Part shown: positions 44,530 through 53,587 of the stretch, piece by piece
Position numbering within the stretch: the stretch's first letter is position 1
Layout: each line of letters starts with the position of its first letter
NCBI GenBank assembly: GCA_963834755.1
Contig: CAWICQ010000011.1
Coordinates: 310,001-374,000 of the forward strand
Length of the DNA stretch: 64,000 nucleotides
Direction of reading: 5' to 3'
Source: Dokdonella_A sp963834755
Lineage (GTDB): Bacteria; Pseudomonadota; Gammaproteobacteria; Xanthomonadales; Rhodanobacteraceae
Made by a program: the position numbers and the translations under genes
Notes under the pieces: model-generated
Told to the model about the DNA's origin: nothing
The model's input: the letters and a program-made list of their open reading frames with translations, nothing else
The model's database searches: none

Positions 44530-44952
44530 GTGATCCGACTCAAACGCGTCTATGAAAAAGCCGGTCCGGACGACGGCCTTCGCATTCTCGTCGATCGATT
44601 GTGGCCGCGCGGCGTGACGAAGATTGCGGCACGCGTCGATGCCTGGCTCAAGGAGGTTGCGCCGAGCCCTCGCCTGCGCATCTGGTTCGGCCACGATCCG
44701 ACGCGCTGGACCGAATTCCGTCGCCGATATTTCGCCGAGCTGAAAGAACACCCAGACGCGGTCGCGGAACTTCGCGCATTGATCGACGCGCAAGCGGTCA
44801 CGTTCGTCTACGCGGCGAAGGATCCCGAGCACACGCACGCGCTCGCGCTCAAGGATTTCTTCGAACGGAAGCGCAAACGCGTGCGCGCAAAGAAGACTAC
44901 GACGCGACGGCCTGCAGCGCGTCGGCGAGCCGCTCCACGCCGACGATCGTAA
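44530..44952 (+). CDS. DUF488 family protein with a basic tail overlapping radA
   Basis: A 140-residue protein starting with GTG. The conserved part is RLKRVYEKAGPDDGLRILVD, RLWPRGVTK, WLKEVAPSPRLRIWFGHDP and TFVYAAKDPEHTHALALKDF. DUF488 is a small family of unknown role. The last 25 or so residues are almost all Lys, Arg, Ala and Pro and overlap the end of the convergent radA gene by 56 bp, so they are shaped by the other strand. The usual family end is near KDFFERK. It lies 12 bp after the YpjD-like gene. Confidence 0.85.
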   Translation: MIRLKRVYEKAGPDDGLRILVDRLWPRGVTKIAARVDAWLKEVAPSPRLRIWFGHDPTRWTEFRRRYFAELKEHPDAVAELRALIDAQAVTFVYAAKDPEHTHALALKDFFERKRKRVRAKKTTTRRPAARRRAAPRRRS

Positions 44953-46273
44953 GATCGCCGATCTTCGCGCGCTTTGGCGCGTTCGCCTTCGGCACGATCG
45001 CACGCAGGAATCCATGCGTCGCGGCTTCGCGAAGGCGTTCTTCTCCGTTCGGCACCGGACGGATCTCACCCGAAAGTCCGACTTCACCGAACGCGACGAG
45101 CTTTTCCGGCAACGGTCGATCGCGGAAGCTCGACTGCACCGCGAGCAGCACCGGCAAGTCCGCCGCGGTTTCCTGCACGCGGATGCCGCCGACGACATTC
45201 ACGAAAACATCCTGGTCGTAGACCGCCGCGCCGCCGTGCCGATGCAAGACCGCGAGCAGCATCGCGAGACGGTTCTGCTCGAGCCCGAGCGCGACGCGGC
45301 GAGGATTGCCCAACGACGATTGATCGACCAGCGCCTGCACCTCGACCAGCAGCGGACGCGTGCCTTCGCGCGTGACCATCACCGCACTGCCCGCAGTCGG
45401 CTGCGCGTGCGCGGACAGAAAAATCGCCGATGGATTCGGCACTTCTCGGAGGCCCTTGTCGCCCATCGCGAACACGCCGAGCTCGTTGACCGCGCCGAAG
45501 CGGTTCTTGAATGCGCGCAGCACGCGGAAACGGCTGCCGGATTCGCCTTCGAAATAGAGCACCGCGTCGACCATGTGCTCGAGCACGCGCGGACCAGCGA
45601 TGCCGCCTTCCTTGGTCACGTGGCCGACCAGAAACACGCTGGTTCCGGTTTCCTTGGCAAAGCGCACGAGCCGCGCGGCGGATTCGCGCACCTGGCTGAC
45701 GGATCCGGGTGCGGCCGTCAAGAGTTCGGTCCAGATGGTCTGGATCGAATCGATGATGAGCACATCGGGTTTGCCTTGCGCGGCCTCGGCGAGAATGCGC
45801 TCGATCGACGTTTCCGCGAGCGCTTCGAGTCCATCAAGTGCAATGCCGAGGCGCTGCCCTCGCGACGCAACCTGCGCGAGACTTTCCTCGCCGGTCACGT
45901 AGAGCCCGCGCACGCGCTGGCCGATCGCGCCGAGCATCTGCAGCAACAGCGTCGATTTGCCGATGCCGGGATCACCGCCGATGAGCACCACCGAACCCGA
46001 CACGAGTCCGCCGCCGAGCACGCGATCGAGCTCGGCGATGCCGGTCGCCTCGCGTCGTTCGGCTTCGGCCGCGACCGTCGCAAGACGCGTGATCTTCGGC
46101 GCTTCGTTCGCGCCCGCATAACTGCCGCGCGGATTCGCCGCGACCGACTTCGCCGGCTGCACGACGAATTCGCTCATCGTGTTCCAGGCGCCGCACTCGG
46201 TGCACTGGCCCTGCCACTTGGAATGCTCCGCGCCGCAGTCGGCGCAGACATATGCGGTTTTCGCCTTCGCCAT
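44897..46273 (-). CDS. radA: DNA repair protein RadA (Sms)
   Basis: The 458-residue protein begins with a zinc finger (CADC at residues 10-13, CTEC at 24-27). The RecA-like core has Walker A GGDPGIGKSTLLLQ, the RadA-specific KNRFGAVNELGVF and the C-terminal Lon-like domain with VFVNVVGGIRV and SSFRDRPLPEKLVAFGEVGL. It drives branch migration in homologous recombination. It is followed upstream by alr and dnaB on the same strand. The 3' end overlaps the DUF488 gene. Confidence 0.97.
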   Translation of the reverse strand: MAKAKTAYVCADCGAEHSKWQGQCTECGAWNTMSEFVVQPAKSVAANPRGSYAGANEAPKITRLATVAAEAERREATGIAELDRVLGGGLVSGSVVLIGGDPGIGKSTLLLQMLGAIGQRVRGLYVTGEESLAQVASRGQRLGIALDGLEALAETSIERILAEAAQGKPDVLIIDSIQTIWTELLTAAPGSVSQVRESAARLVRFAKETGTSVFLVGHVTKEGGIAGPRVLEHMVDAVLYFEGESGSRFRVLRAFKNRFGAVNELGVFAMGDKGLREVPNPSAIFLSAHAQPTAGSAVMVTREGTRPLLVEVQALVDQSSLGNPRRVALGLEQNRLAMLLAVLHRHGGAAVYDQDVFVNVVGGIRVQETAADLPVLLAVQSSFRDRPLPEKLVAFGEVGLSGEIRPVPNGEERLREAATHGFLRAIVPKANAPKRAKIGDLTIVGVERLADALQAVAS

Positions 46274-46279
46274 CGCGTG

Positions 46280-47362
46280 TCAGCTTTCGTCTTCGACAAA
46301 ACGTACGCGGCGGGTGACTCCGCAAGTCAGCTCGTAGCCGATCGTGTCGGCGTGCATCGCGATTTCCTCGACCGGCAGGCCGCGTCCCCACAGCACGACG
46401 GGATCACCGATGCGCGCGCCGGGATGATTGCGCAGGTCGATCGTGATGAGATCCATCGAAACGCGACCGATGAGACTCGCGCGAGCGCCGTTGACCAGCA
46501 CCGGCGTGCCGCCGTCGGCGTGGCGCGGATAGCCGTCGCCGTAGCCGATCGCCGCGACGCCGACGTTCATGTCTTCGGGACACTCGTACGTCGCCGCGTA
46601 GCCGATGCGCTCGCCCTTGCGCACGCGATTGATCGCGATCAGCCGCGTCGACAGCGTCATCGCCGGACGAAAACCGAAATCCGCGCCGATCTTGCCGGCG
46701 ACGACCGAGATGCCGTACAGCGCGCCACCGGCACGCACCCACTGCGCCTGCGCTTCGGGCCAGCCGAGAATTCCCGCGGAATTCGACAGCGACCGCTCGC
46801 CCTCGACGCCGGACAGCGCACGCTCGAAACGTTCGATCTGCAATGTCGTCAGCGTGTCGTCGAAAACGTCGGAATTGGCGAAGTGCGTCAGAAGGCCGAT
46901 GTCGCGCTCGACGCTCGGCAACTCGCGCAGGCGCGCGTGCAGTTCGCGCGCGCGTTCGGGCGCGAAGCCGAGCCGATGCATGCCGGTATCGATCTTGAGC
47001 CAGATGTGCAGCGGACGCGGATCGGCGTCGGCGGCGAGCCATTCGATCTGCGCATCGTGATGGATCACGGATTCGAGCCGGAGCCGGCGCATTTCGGCGA
47101 GATCGGCCGCGTCGTCCGCACCCGCCAATACGACGATGCGCTGAGAGATTCCGGCTGCGCGCAAACGCTGTCCATCGGCGATGCCGGCGACGCCGAATGC
47201 GTCCGCGCCTTGCAGCGCGCGCGCCACGCGCTCGAGTCCGTGGCCGTAACCGTCGGCCTTGACGACGGCCATGACTTTCGCGCCCGGCGCGAGCTCGCGC
47301 ACGCGGCGAAGATTTTCGCGGAGCGCGCTGATGTGAATGGTCGCCGTGGTCGCGCGGCTCAT
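46280..47362 (-). CDS. alr: alanine racemase
   Basis: The 360-residue PLP enzyme has Lys35 in VVKADGYGHGLERVARAL, the second catalytic Tyr in GERIGYAATYECPEDMNVGV, and RVSMDLITIDLRN. It converts L-alanine to D-alanine for peptidoglycan. It lies between dnaB and radA; the start is 150 bp after the dnaB stop, with an inverted repeat in the gap, and its stop is 7 bp before radA. Confidence 0.96.
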   Translation of the reverse strand: MSRATTATIHISALRENLRRVRELAPGAKVMAVVKADGYGHGLERVARALQGADAFGVAGIADGQRLRAAGISQRIVVLAGADDAADLAEMRRLRLESVIHHDAQIEWLAADADPRPLHIWLKIDTGMHRLGFAPERARELHARLRELPSVERDIGLLTHFANSDVFDDTLTTLQIERFERALSGVEGERSLSNSAGILGWPEAQAQWVRAGGALYGISVVAGKIGADFGFRPAMTLSTRLIAINRVRKGERIGYAATYECPEDMNVGVAAIGYGDGYPRHADGGTPVLVNGARASLIGRVSMDLITIDLRNHPGARIGDPVVLWGRGLPVEEIAMHADTIGYELTCGVTRRVRFVEDES

Positions 47363-47372
47363 TGTTTAAGAG

Positions 47373-47493
47373 CCGGGATTCGGGATCGGGATGGATCGGA
47401 AAGCACTGCCGCCTATCGCACCATGGCGCTCGGAACTGGCGGCGCCGATCGGTGATTCAGTACGCCATCCCGAATCCCGAATCCCGAATCCCG
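47373..47493. repeat. inverted GGATTCGGGA repeats between dnaB and alr
   Basis: The 8-mer motif ATTCGGGA, in runs such as ATTCGGGATCGGGA (47379-47392), occurs in one orientation near 47375-47392, and as CCCGAATC (three copies) at 47469-47491. The two arms can pair over about 20 bp with a 70-base loop. Such ATTCGGG runs recur in Xanthomonadales intergenic DNA. It could attenuate transcription between dnaB and alr. Confidence 0.55.
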
Positions 47494-47511
47494 TCTTTTC
47501 CGCTCCGCAAC

Positions 47512-48900
47512 TCACTCAAAACTCCCCGCATACCGATCCGACGCGAAATTCGCGAACTTCGTGTATTGACCGAGGAACGTCAGCCGGATCGTGCCGGTCG
47601 GGCCGTTACGCTGTTTGCCGATGATGATTTCGGCGGTGCCTTTCTCGTTCGAATCCGGGTTGTAGTACTCGTCGCGGTAAATGAAGATGATCACGTCGGC
47701 ATCCTGCTCGATGGCGCCCGATTCGCGCAGATCGGCCATGACCGGGCGCTTGTCGGTGCGCTGCTCGAGCGAACGGTTGAGCTGCGACAGCGCGACCACC
47801 GGAATGTCGAGCTCCTTCGCCAGCGCCTTCAGGCTGCGCGAGATTTCTGAAATTTCGGTGGCGCGGTTCTCCTTGTTGCCGGGCACCTGCATCAGCTGCA
47901 GGTAGTCGATCACGATAAGGCCGAGATCGTGCTCGCGCTTCAGGCGCCGCGCGCGCGCGCGCAATTCGCCCGGCGACAGCGCCGGCGTGTCGTCGATGAA
48001 GATCTTCGCTTCGGAAAGGAACGTGATCGCGTTGGTCACGCGCGGCCATTCTTCCTCGGCGAGATCGCCGGTGCGAAGGTGCTGCTGATTGATGCTGCCA
48101 AGTGAGGAAATGAGACGGAACGCGAGCTGCGATGCCGACATTTCCATCGAAAATATCGCGACGGCTTTCTTCTTCTGGATCGCCGCGTATTCGGCGATGT
48201 TGACCGCGAGCGCGGTCTTGCCCATCGAAGGTCGCGCGGCAATGATGATGAGATCGGAAGGCTGAAATCCCGCGGTCAGTTCATCGAGGTCGGTGAACCC
48301 GGTCGCGAGTCCGGTGACAGAGCCCTTGCTCTCGTAGCGCTGATGCAGGATCTGGAACGCATCCTTGACCGCGGCGCGCATCGTCACGAAACCCTTGCGT
48401 CCGCGCGCACCGGCCTCGGCGATATGGAAGACCTTCTGCTCAGCCGTCTCGAGCAATTCCTGGCTCGATCGACCTTCGGGCTGGAACGCATCGCCGGTGA
48501 TTTCGGTGCCGGCGTCGATCAGCTGCCGCAATACGGACTTCTCGCGCACGATGTCCGCATAGGCGGTGATGTTCGCCGCGCTCGGCGTCGAATTCGCAAG
48601 CTCGATGACGTAACTCGCGCCGCCGACGAGATCGGCCAGGTTCTGCGCCTGGAACCACTCGCCGAGCGTCACCGCGTCGTACGGCATGCCCTTTTCTGAG
48701 AGCTCGCCGATCGCGCGATAGATGATGCGGTGGTCGCGCCGGTAGAAATCGTTTTCGACGAGCTTGTCGGCGATGCGATCCCACGATTCGGGCGCGAGCA
48801 TCAGACCGCCGAGCACGGCCTGCTCGGCCTCGATCGAATGCGGCGGCACGCGCAGCGCTTCGATGTTGGATGCGGATTTACGCTCGGTGAGGGCCGCCAT
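47512..48900 (-). CDS. dnaB: replicative DNA helicase
   Basis: The 462-residue DnaB has the N-terminal domain (PPHSIEAEQAVLGGLMLAPE) and the helicase core with TGFTDLDELTAGFQPSDLII, Walker A ARPSMGKTALAVN, Walker B LIVIDYLQLMQ and NKENRATEISEISRSLKALA. It unwinds DNA ahead of the replisome in a hexameric ring. The rplI-dnaB-alr-radA order is frequent in gammaproteobacteria. The upstream region contains five DnaA-box-like 9-mers. Confidence 0.97.
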   Translation of the reverse strand: MAALTERKSASNIEALRVPPHSIEAEQAVLGGLMLAPESWDRIADKLVENDFYRRDHRIIYRAIGELSEKGMPYDAVTLGEWFQAQNLADLVGGASYVIELANSTPSAANITAYADIVREKSVLRQLIDAGTEITGDAFQPEGRSSQELLETAEQKVFHIAEAGARGRKGFVTMRAAVKDAFQILHQRYESKGSVTGLATGFTDLDELTAGFQPSDLIIIAARPSMGKTALAVNIAEYAAIQKKKAVAIFSMEMSASQLAFRLISSLGSINQQHLRTGDLAEEEWPRVTNAITFLSEAKIFIDDTPALSPGELRARARRLKREHDLGLIVIDYLQLMQVPGNKENRATEISEISRSLKALAKELDIPVVALSQLNRSLEQRTDKRPVMADLRESGAIEQDADVIIFIYRDEYYNPDSNEKGTAEIIIGKQRNGPTGTIRLTFLGQYTKFANFASDRYAGSFE

Positions 48901-48983
48901 CGGAGGAGTTCTTGGAGAGGACGGGGCCAGTGATACTAGAGCACGCTCTCAAATCCTGCGATAGGACAGGCGGGCGAATATTC

Positions 48984-49067
48984 GGTGGATAAGTCGATCG
49001 GATCGGGGGATAACCCGCTTTCCTCTGTTGACAAGCCTGTGCACAATTCCGGTGGGCATGTGCAAAA
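48984..49067 (-). promoter_or_regulatory. cluster of five DnaA-box-like 9-mers upstream of dnaB
   Basis: On the minus strand the 9-mers TTTTGCACA (49059-49067), TTGTGCACA (49038-49046), TTGTCAACA (49026-49034), TTATCCCCC (49005-49013) and TTATCCACC (48984-48992) all match TTATCCACA at 7 or 8 of 9 positions. All point the same way. Steps between them are 21, 12, 21 and 21 bp, that is one or two helical turns. They fill the rplI-dnaB gap. DnaA-controlled expression of dnaB or DnaA titration is the simplest reading. Confidence 0.45.
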
Positions 49068-49153
49068 CGTCACGCACGCGCTCCGCCGAACCGAGTCGTG
49101 CGGACTCGCACCCGGCAGCTTCACCGAGTGCGGTCGCATTTCGATGGATCGCG

Positions 49154-49603
49154 TTATTCCTCGGGAACGACGACGACCTTGACGGTCGTGTTCACGTCCG
49201 CGTGCAGATGGATCTGCACTTCGAATTCGCCGATGTGGCGGATCGGACCTTCGGCCATGACGACTTCGGATTTCTCGATCGTCGTGCCGGCGGTGGTGAA
49301 CGCTTCGGCGATGTCGCGTGGGCCGACCGAGCCGAACAGCTTGCCTTCCGGACTCGCGTTCGCCTTGATCGTGATCGAGGCGTTCTCGAGCTGCGCCCTG
49401 CGACCTTCGGCGCCGGAGAGCTGCTGGTTCGCCTTCGCCTCGTATTCGGCGCGGCGCTTTTCGAACTCGGCGAGATTGGTCTCGGTCGCCGCCGCGGCCT
49501 TGCCTTGCGGGACGAGATAGTTGCGGCCGTAGCCCGGCTTGACCCGGACCTTGTCGCCGAGATTGCCGAGGTTTTTCACTTTCTGCAGAAGAATGAGTTC
49601 CAT
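49154..49603 (-). CDS. rplI: 50S ribosomal protein L9
   Basis: The 149-residue protein begins MELILLQKVKNLGNLGDKVR with the N-terminal RNA-binding domain (GYGRNYLVPQGKAAAAT). The long linking helix (LAEFEKRRAEYEAKANQQLS) follows, then the C-terminal domain. It is typical bacterial L9, located after rpsF and rpsR. A dispersed palindromic element separates it from rpsR. Confidence 0.97.
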   Translation of the reverse strand: MELILLQKVKNLGNLGDKVRVKPGYGRNYLVPQGKAAAATETNLAEFEKRRAEYEAKANQQLSGAEGRRAQLENASITIKANASPEGKLFGSVGPRDIAEAFTTAGTTIEKSEVVMAEGPIRHIGEFEVQIHLHADVNTTVKVVVVPEE

Positions 49604-49700
49604 GATGTTTCTCCGATTCGTTAGCGCCGGCTCCTGGCCGACGCAGCGGTGGCTGTCCGAATGGACAATCGATTCGTTTTGATGGCGAAGACCTTCTTGC

Positions 49701-49776
49701 CGTCATTCCGGCAACAGCCGGAATCCATGATGCCCTTGAAGGTTAAAAATGGATCCCGGCTTGCGCCGGGATGACG
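49701..49776. repeat. dispersed palindromic element, copy 1
   Basis: A 76-bp element with outer arms CGTCATTCCGGC... and ...GCCGGGATGACG and inner arms GCCGGAATCCAT / ATGGATCCCGGC. The spacer between the two halves is ...CTTGAAGGTTAAAAA. The same architecture with similar sequence lies at 52851-52927. It is inserted in the rpsR-rplI gap and can form a two-armed hairpin in the mRNA. Small repeats of this sort occur widely in Xanthomonadales and behave like REP/MITE units. Confidence 0.7.
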
Positions 49777-49801
49777 ATTTCGATGTGCGTTCGCCGATGT
49801 C

Positions 49802-50026
49802 TCAGTGGCTATCGCTATACGGCAAGAGCGCAAGAAAACGCGCACGCTGCACGGCCGTCGACAGCTGACGCTGATAGCGCGCCTTCGTGCCCGTGATGCG
49901 GCTCGGCACGATCTTGCCGGTCTCGGTGATGTACTGGCGCAGCGTGTTGAGATCCTTGTAATCGATCTCGACCACGCCCTCGGCGGTGAAGCGGCAGAAT
50001 TTCTTGCGGCGGAAGAACTTGGACAT
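49802..50026 (-). CDS. rpsR: 30S ribosomal protein S18
   Basis: The 74-residue protein has MSKFFRRKKFCRFTAEGVVE, IDYKDLNTLRQYITETGKIV and PSRITGTKARYQRQLSTAVQ, the full S18 pattern. S18 binds S6 on the 30S platform, and its gene follows rpsF as usual. The Cys in KFCRF is retained. The gap to rplI is about 200 bp because of the inserted palindrome. Confidence 0.97.
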   Translation of the reverse strand: MSKFFRRKKFCRFTAEGVVEIDYKDLNTLRQYITETGKIVPSRITGTKARYQRQLSTAVQRARFLALLPYSDSH

Positions 50027-50056
50027 TTCGATATCTCCGGATGACGGGGCGGCCGA

Positions 50057-50527
50057 TTACTCAGCGGCGGGCTCGCTGCTGACAGGAGCCACGGCTTCTT
50101 CGCGCGGCGGACGCGCTTCGCGTTCGCGACGCGGACGCGGTGCGTCGTCGTCCTCGCCGAAGCCGAAGCCCTCGTCGTCACGACGGCGGCGGTCGCCCTT
50201 GTCGTCCTTGTTCTTCATGATCGCGGACATTTCGGTGTCCGCATTTTCACGCTTCATGATGAGGTGTCGCAGCACCGCATCGTTGAAGCGGAAACCGGAT
50301 TCGAGCTCGTTCAACACCTCGGCGCCGCACTCGATGTTCATGAGCACGTAGTGGGCCTTGGCGAGGTGCTGGATCGGATATGCGAGCTGGCGGCGGCCCC
50401 AGTCTTCGAGGCGATGGATCTTGCCGCTGCCGTTGCCCTCGATCAGCGTCTTGTAACGCTCGATCATCGCGGGCACTTGCTCGCTCTGGTCAGGATGGAC
50501 CAGAAACACGATCTCGTAGTGACGCAT
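50057..50527 (-). CDS. rpsF: 30S ribosomal protein S6
   Basis: The 156-residue protein begins MRHYEIVFLVHPDQSEQVPA, with DWGRRQLAYPIQHLAKAHYV and the end part of the fold (NDAVLRHLIMKRENADTEMS). After residue 105 an acidic then Arg- and Pro-rich tail extends it beyond the usual 95-130 residues (GDRRRRDDEGFGFGEDDDAP). The ATG at 50527 has GGAG eight bases before it. It forms an operon with rpsR and rplI. Confidence 0.95.
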   Translation of the reverse strand: MRHYEIVFLVHPDQSEQVPAMIERYKTLIEGNGSGKIHRLEDWGRRQLAYPIQHLAKAHYVLMNIECGAEVLNELESGFRFNDAVLRHLIMKRENADTEMSAIMKNKDDKGDRRRRDDEGFGFGEDDDAPRPRREREARPPREEAVAPVSSEPAAE

Positions 50528-50660
50528 GTTGTCTCCTTGCGGATACCGGAGCGGCGAATTCCGCCTCGGCAGCCTCCCGCGTCGCGGTGAGGCAAGGTCC
50601 TGCGCCGGGCTGGCCGGACGAAGGGGCGCGAATACTAAGCGAATCAGGGAATTGGCGCAA
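50528..50660 (-). promoter_or_regulatory. promoter and leader of the rpsF operon
   Basis: On the minus strand TTGCGC (50655-50660), a 17-bp spacer and TAGTAT (50632-50637) form a good sigma-70 promoter. The leader of about 95 bases contains a stem of GGCGGAATTCGCCGC followed by CTCCGGTATCCGC just before the ribosome-binding site. A CCG-containing leader motif bound by the S6:S18 complex is known for this operon, and this leader may be one, but I cannot confirm the fold. Nothing recognisable lies in 50661-50941. Confidence 0.55.
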
Positions 50661-50941
50661 CCACGACGCCCCCTTCGTCGAGTCGGGCAGCGGCTCGATG
50701 CGGGCGATGCCATTGACCGGCAGGACCGCCGCCTGGGCGCCCTCACGGTCATCGACGACGACGTAGCTCCCGATCGCGCCGAGGCAGCTCCAGTTCTTCG
50801 AATGGGTCGGCGCGAGGGGCCGGCGGCGCCGTTGACCCATACCCGGACCTAGCCCGCCTCGCGTCGCTTGACCGCTGCGCTGGCCTTGCGATCGGACGGC
50901 ACGGTCGATTCCGGCGCCTCGTTCACGGCAGGCCGGTGCGA

Positions 50942-51277
50942 TCAGGCGGCCGGCGCGACCGTGAAGCTTTCGCCGCACCCGCATTCGCCGGTCGCATTCG
51001 GATTGCGGAACACGAACGTCGCATTCAGGCCCTGCCGCTGGAAATCGACTTCGGTACCGTCGATGAACGGCAGCGCCTTCTTGTCGACCAAAAGACGCAC
51101 GCCGTCGTGGTCGAAGACGAGATCGGTGTCGGCGACCGCGTCGGCAACATCGACCGTGTAGCCGAAGCCCGAGCAGCCGGTCTTCTTGATACCGAAACGA
51201 ACGCCGACGGCGCCGGAATCCTTCGCCAGGTATTCCTGCATGCGTTTGCGTGCGGCTTCGGTAAGCTGGATGGACAT
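50942..51277 (-). CDS. iscA: A-type iron-sulfur carrier, IscA-like
   Basis: The 111-residue protein has the three conserved cysteines Cys35 (TGCSGFGY), Cys99 and Cys101 (GECGCGES), as well as FVFRNPNAT. It fits the IscA/SufA rather than the ErpA pattern. These proteins hand Fe-S clusters from the scaffold to target apoproteins. It stands alone here, not in an isc or suf operon, which is common for one of the A-type carriers in this group. asnS is divergent, 121 bp away. Confidence 0.92.
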   Translation of the reverse strand: MSIQLTEAARKRMQEYLAKDSGAVGVRFGIKKTGCSGFGYTVDVADAVADTDLVFDHDGVRLLVDKKALPFIDGTEVDFQRQGLNATFVFRNPNATGECGCGESFTVAPAA

Positions 51278-51398
51278 AGTGGTGCCGACTCGGGTTACGT
51301 TCGATTGTAGCGCAGGGCCGCGGCCAGGCGGCTGATTCCGCTATCATTGCGGGTTCTTAGCACGTTCAATGTTGGGTTCGCGGGTGGAGCTTCAAGGC

Positions 51399-52811
<1,413 letters not shown>

Positions 52812-52850
52812 TCCGCATGTGCAGCGCGAGTCGAGATCAGCAACTGTTTC

Positions 52851-52927
52851 TCGTCGTCCTGGCGAAAGCCGGGATCCATTTTGACTTTCAAGATCAACAC
52901 GGATCCCGGCTTTCGCCGGGATGACGA
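52851..52927. repeat. dispersed palindromic element, copy 2
   Basis: A 77-bp element with the plan of copy 1 at 49701-49776. Outer arms are TCGTCGTCCTGGCG... and ...CGCCGGGATGACGA; inner arms are AAGCCGGGATCC and GGATCCCGGCTT; the centre has CTTTCAAGATCAAC. It lies between asnS and the small membrane protein gene. The frame of that gene runs open through it, giving an alternative start at 52881. Confidence 0.7.
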
Positions 52928-52946
52928 GAACAAGAGCGGCTCGACC

Positions 52947-53264
52947 ATGCTCGCAATCCGCGAATTCCTGCTGATCATGGGCCTGGGCCTCATCGTTGCC
53001 GGCCTCACGGCCTACGTGATCGTCTGGATGCTCGTCGCCGTGCACTTGCGCGAGCATCATCCGGCCATGCGCAAAGCCATCGGCAATGTGCTGATCGCGC
53101 CGCGCGCGTTGACGTTCTATCTCGGCGCCGGCTGGCGCGCCGCGCGCGACGCGAGCCTCAATGTGCTCGCGTTCCCGGGCACCGTCGGCGTCTGGGGTAT
53201 TGTCGGCGGCCTTGTGAGCTGCGCGGTTTCCGAGGTGCTCGCGATCATCGGCGGCACGCGATGA
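52947..53264 (+). CDS. small membrane protein of unknown function
   Basis: 105 residues starting MLAIREFLLIMGLGLIVAGL, with one clear membrane helix (residues about 8-32), a second hydrophobic stretch (about 55-65) and a third (about 80-100, GTVGVWGIVGGLVSCAVSEV). I do not recognise the family. The downstream gene starts within its stop codon (ATGA overlap), so the two are coupled. A longer form starting inside the dispersed repeat at 52881 is possible but adds only repeat-encoded residues. Confidence 0.65.
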   Translation: MLAIREFLLIMGLGLIVAGLTAYVIVWMLVAVHLREHHPAMRKAIGNVLIAPRALTFYLGAGWRAARDASLNVLAFPGTVGVWGIVGGLVSCAVSEVLAIIGGTR

Positions 53265-53563
53265 GCGACGGCGCGCAATGGTGGATCGCCGCGATCGGCG
53301 ACACGCTGATCTGGGCTCGACTCACCATGACCGACGCCGGTATCGCTGAAGTATTCGACAGCGACGGCCGCACGCTGCACTACGACGACGAGTCGCAGGC
53401 GCGCATGGCACTGCTCGACGCGGAGTTTCGCGCATTCGACGGGCTCGACGAGGACGACGCCGCGCTGATCGGTTTCGATCTCGAAGAGATCGAGCCGCCG
53501 CGTGGCGACAGCGACGAGGAACTGCTGCCGCAGATGATCGTGAAACTGCCGTCGCGCCACTAG
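53261..53563 (+). CDS. hypothetical protein, coupled to the small membrane protein
   Basis: A 100-residue acidic protein (SDGAQWWIAAIGDTLIWARL ... EEIEPPRGDSDEELLPQMIV) without signal peptide. It overlaps the previous gene by 4 bp. The spread of Asp and Glu and the lack of cysteines suggest a cytoplasmic, compact protein. The family is not recognised. The SDR gene follows 24 bp later with its own ribosome-binding site (GAGGAG at 53574). Confidence 0.65.
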   Translation: MSDGAQWWIAAIGDTLIWARLTMTDAGIAEVFDSDGRTLHYDDESQARMALLDAEFRAFDGLDEDDAALIGFDLEEIEPPRGDSDEELLPQMIVKLPSRH

Positions 53564-53587
53564 CCGCGAAGTGAGGAGGAGCCGCCC

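Noticed and set aside
48960..49080. Chromosomal replication origin
   Set aside because: There is no dnaA, dnaN, gidA or A/T-rich unwinding region next to the DnaA-box-like cluster, so an origin is not supported.
50490..50840. Minus-strand frame MGQRRRRPLAPTHSKNW... between the Fe-S carrier and rpsF
   Set aside because: It runs through the rpsF promoter and into the rpsF coding start and has no recognised motif or ribosome-binding site.
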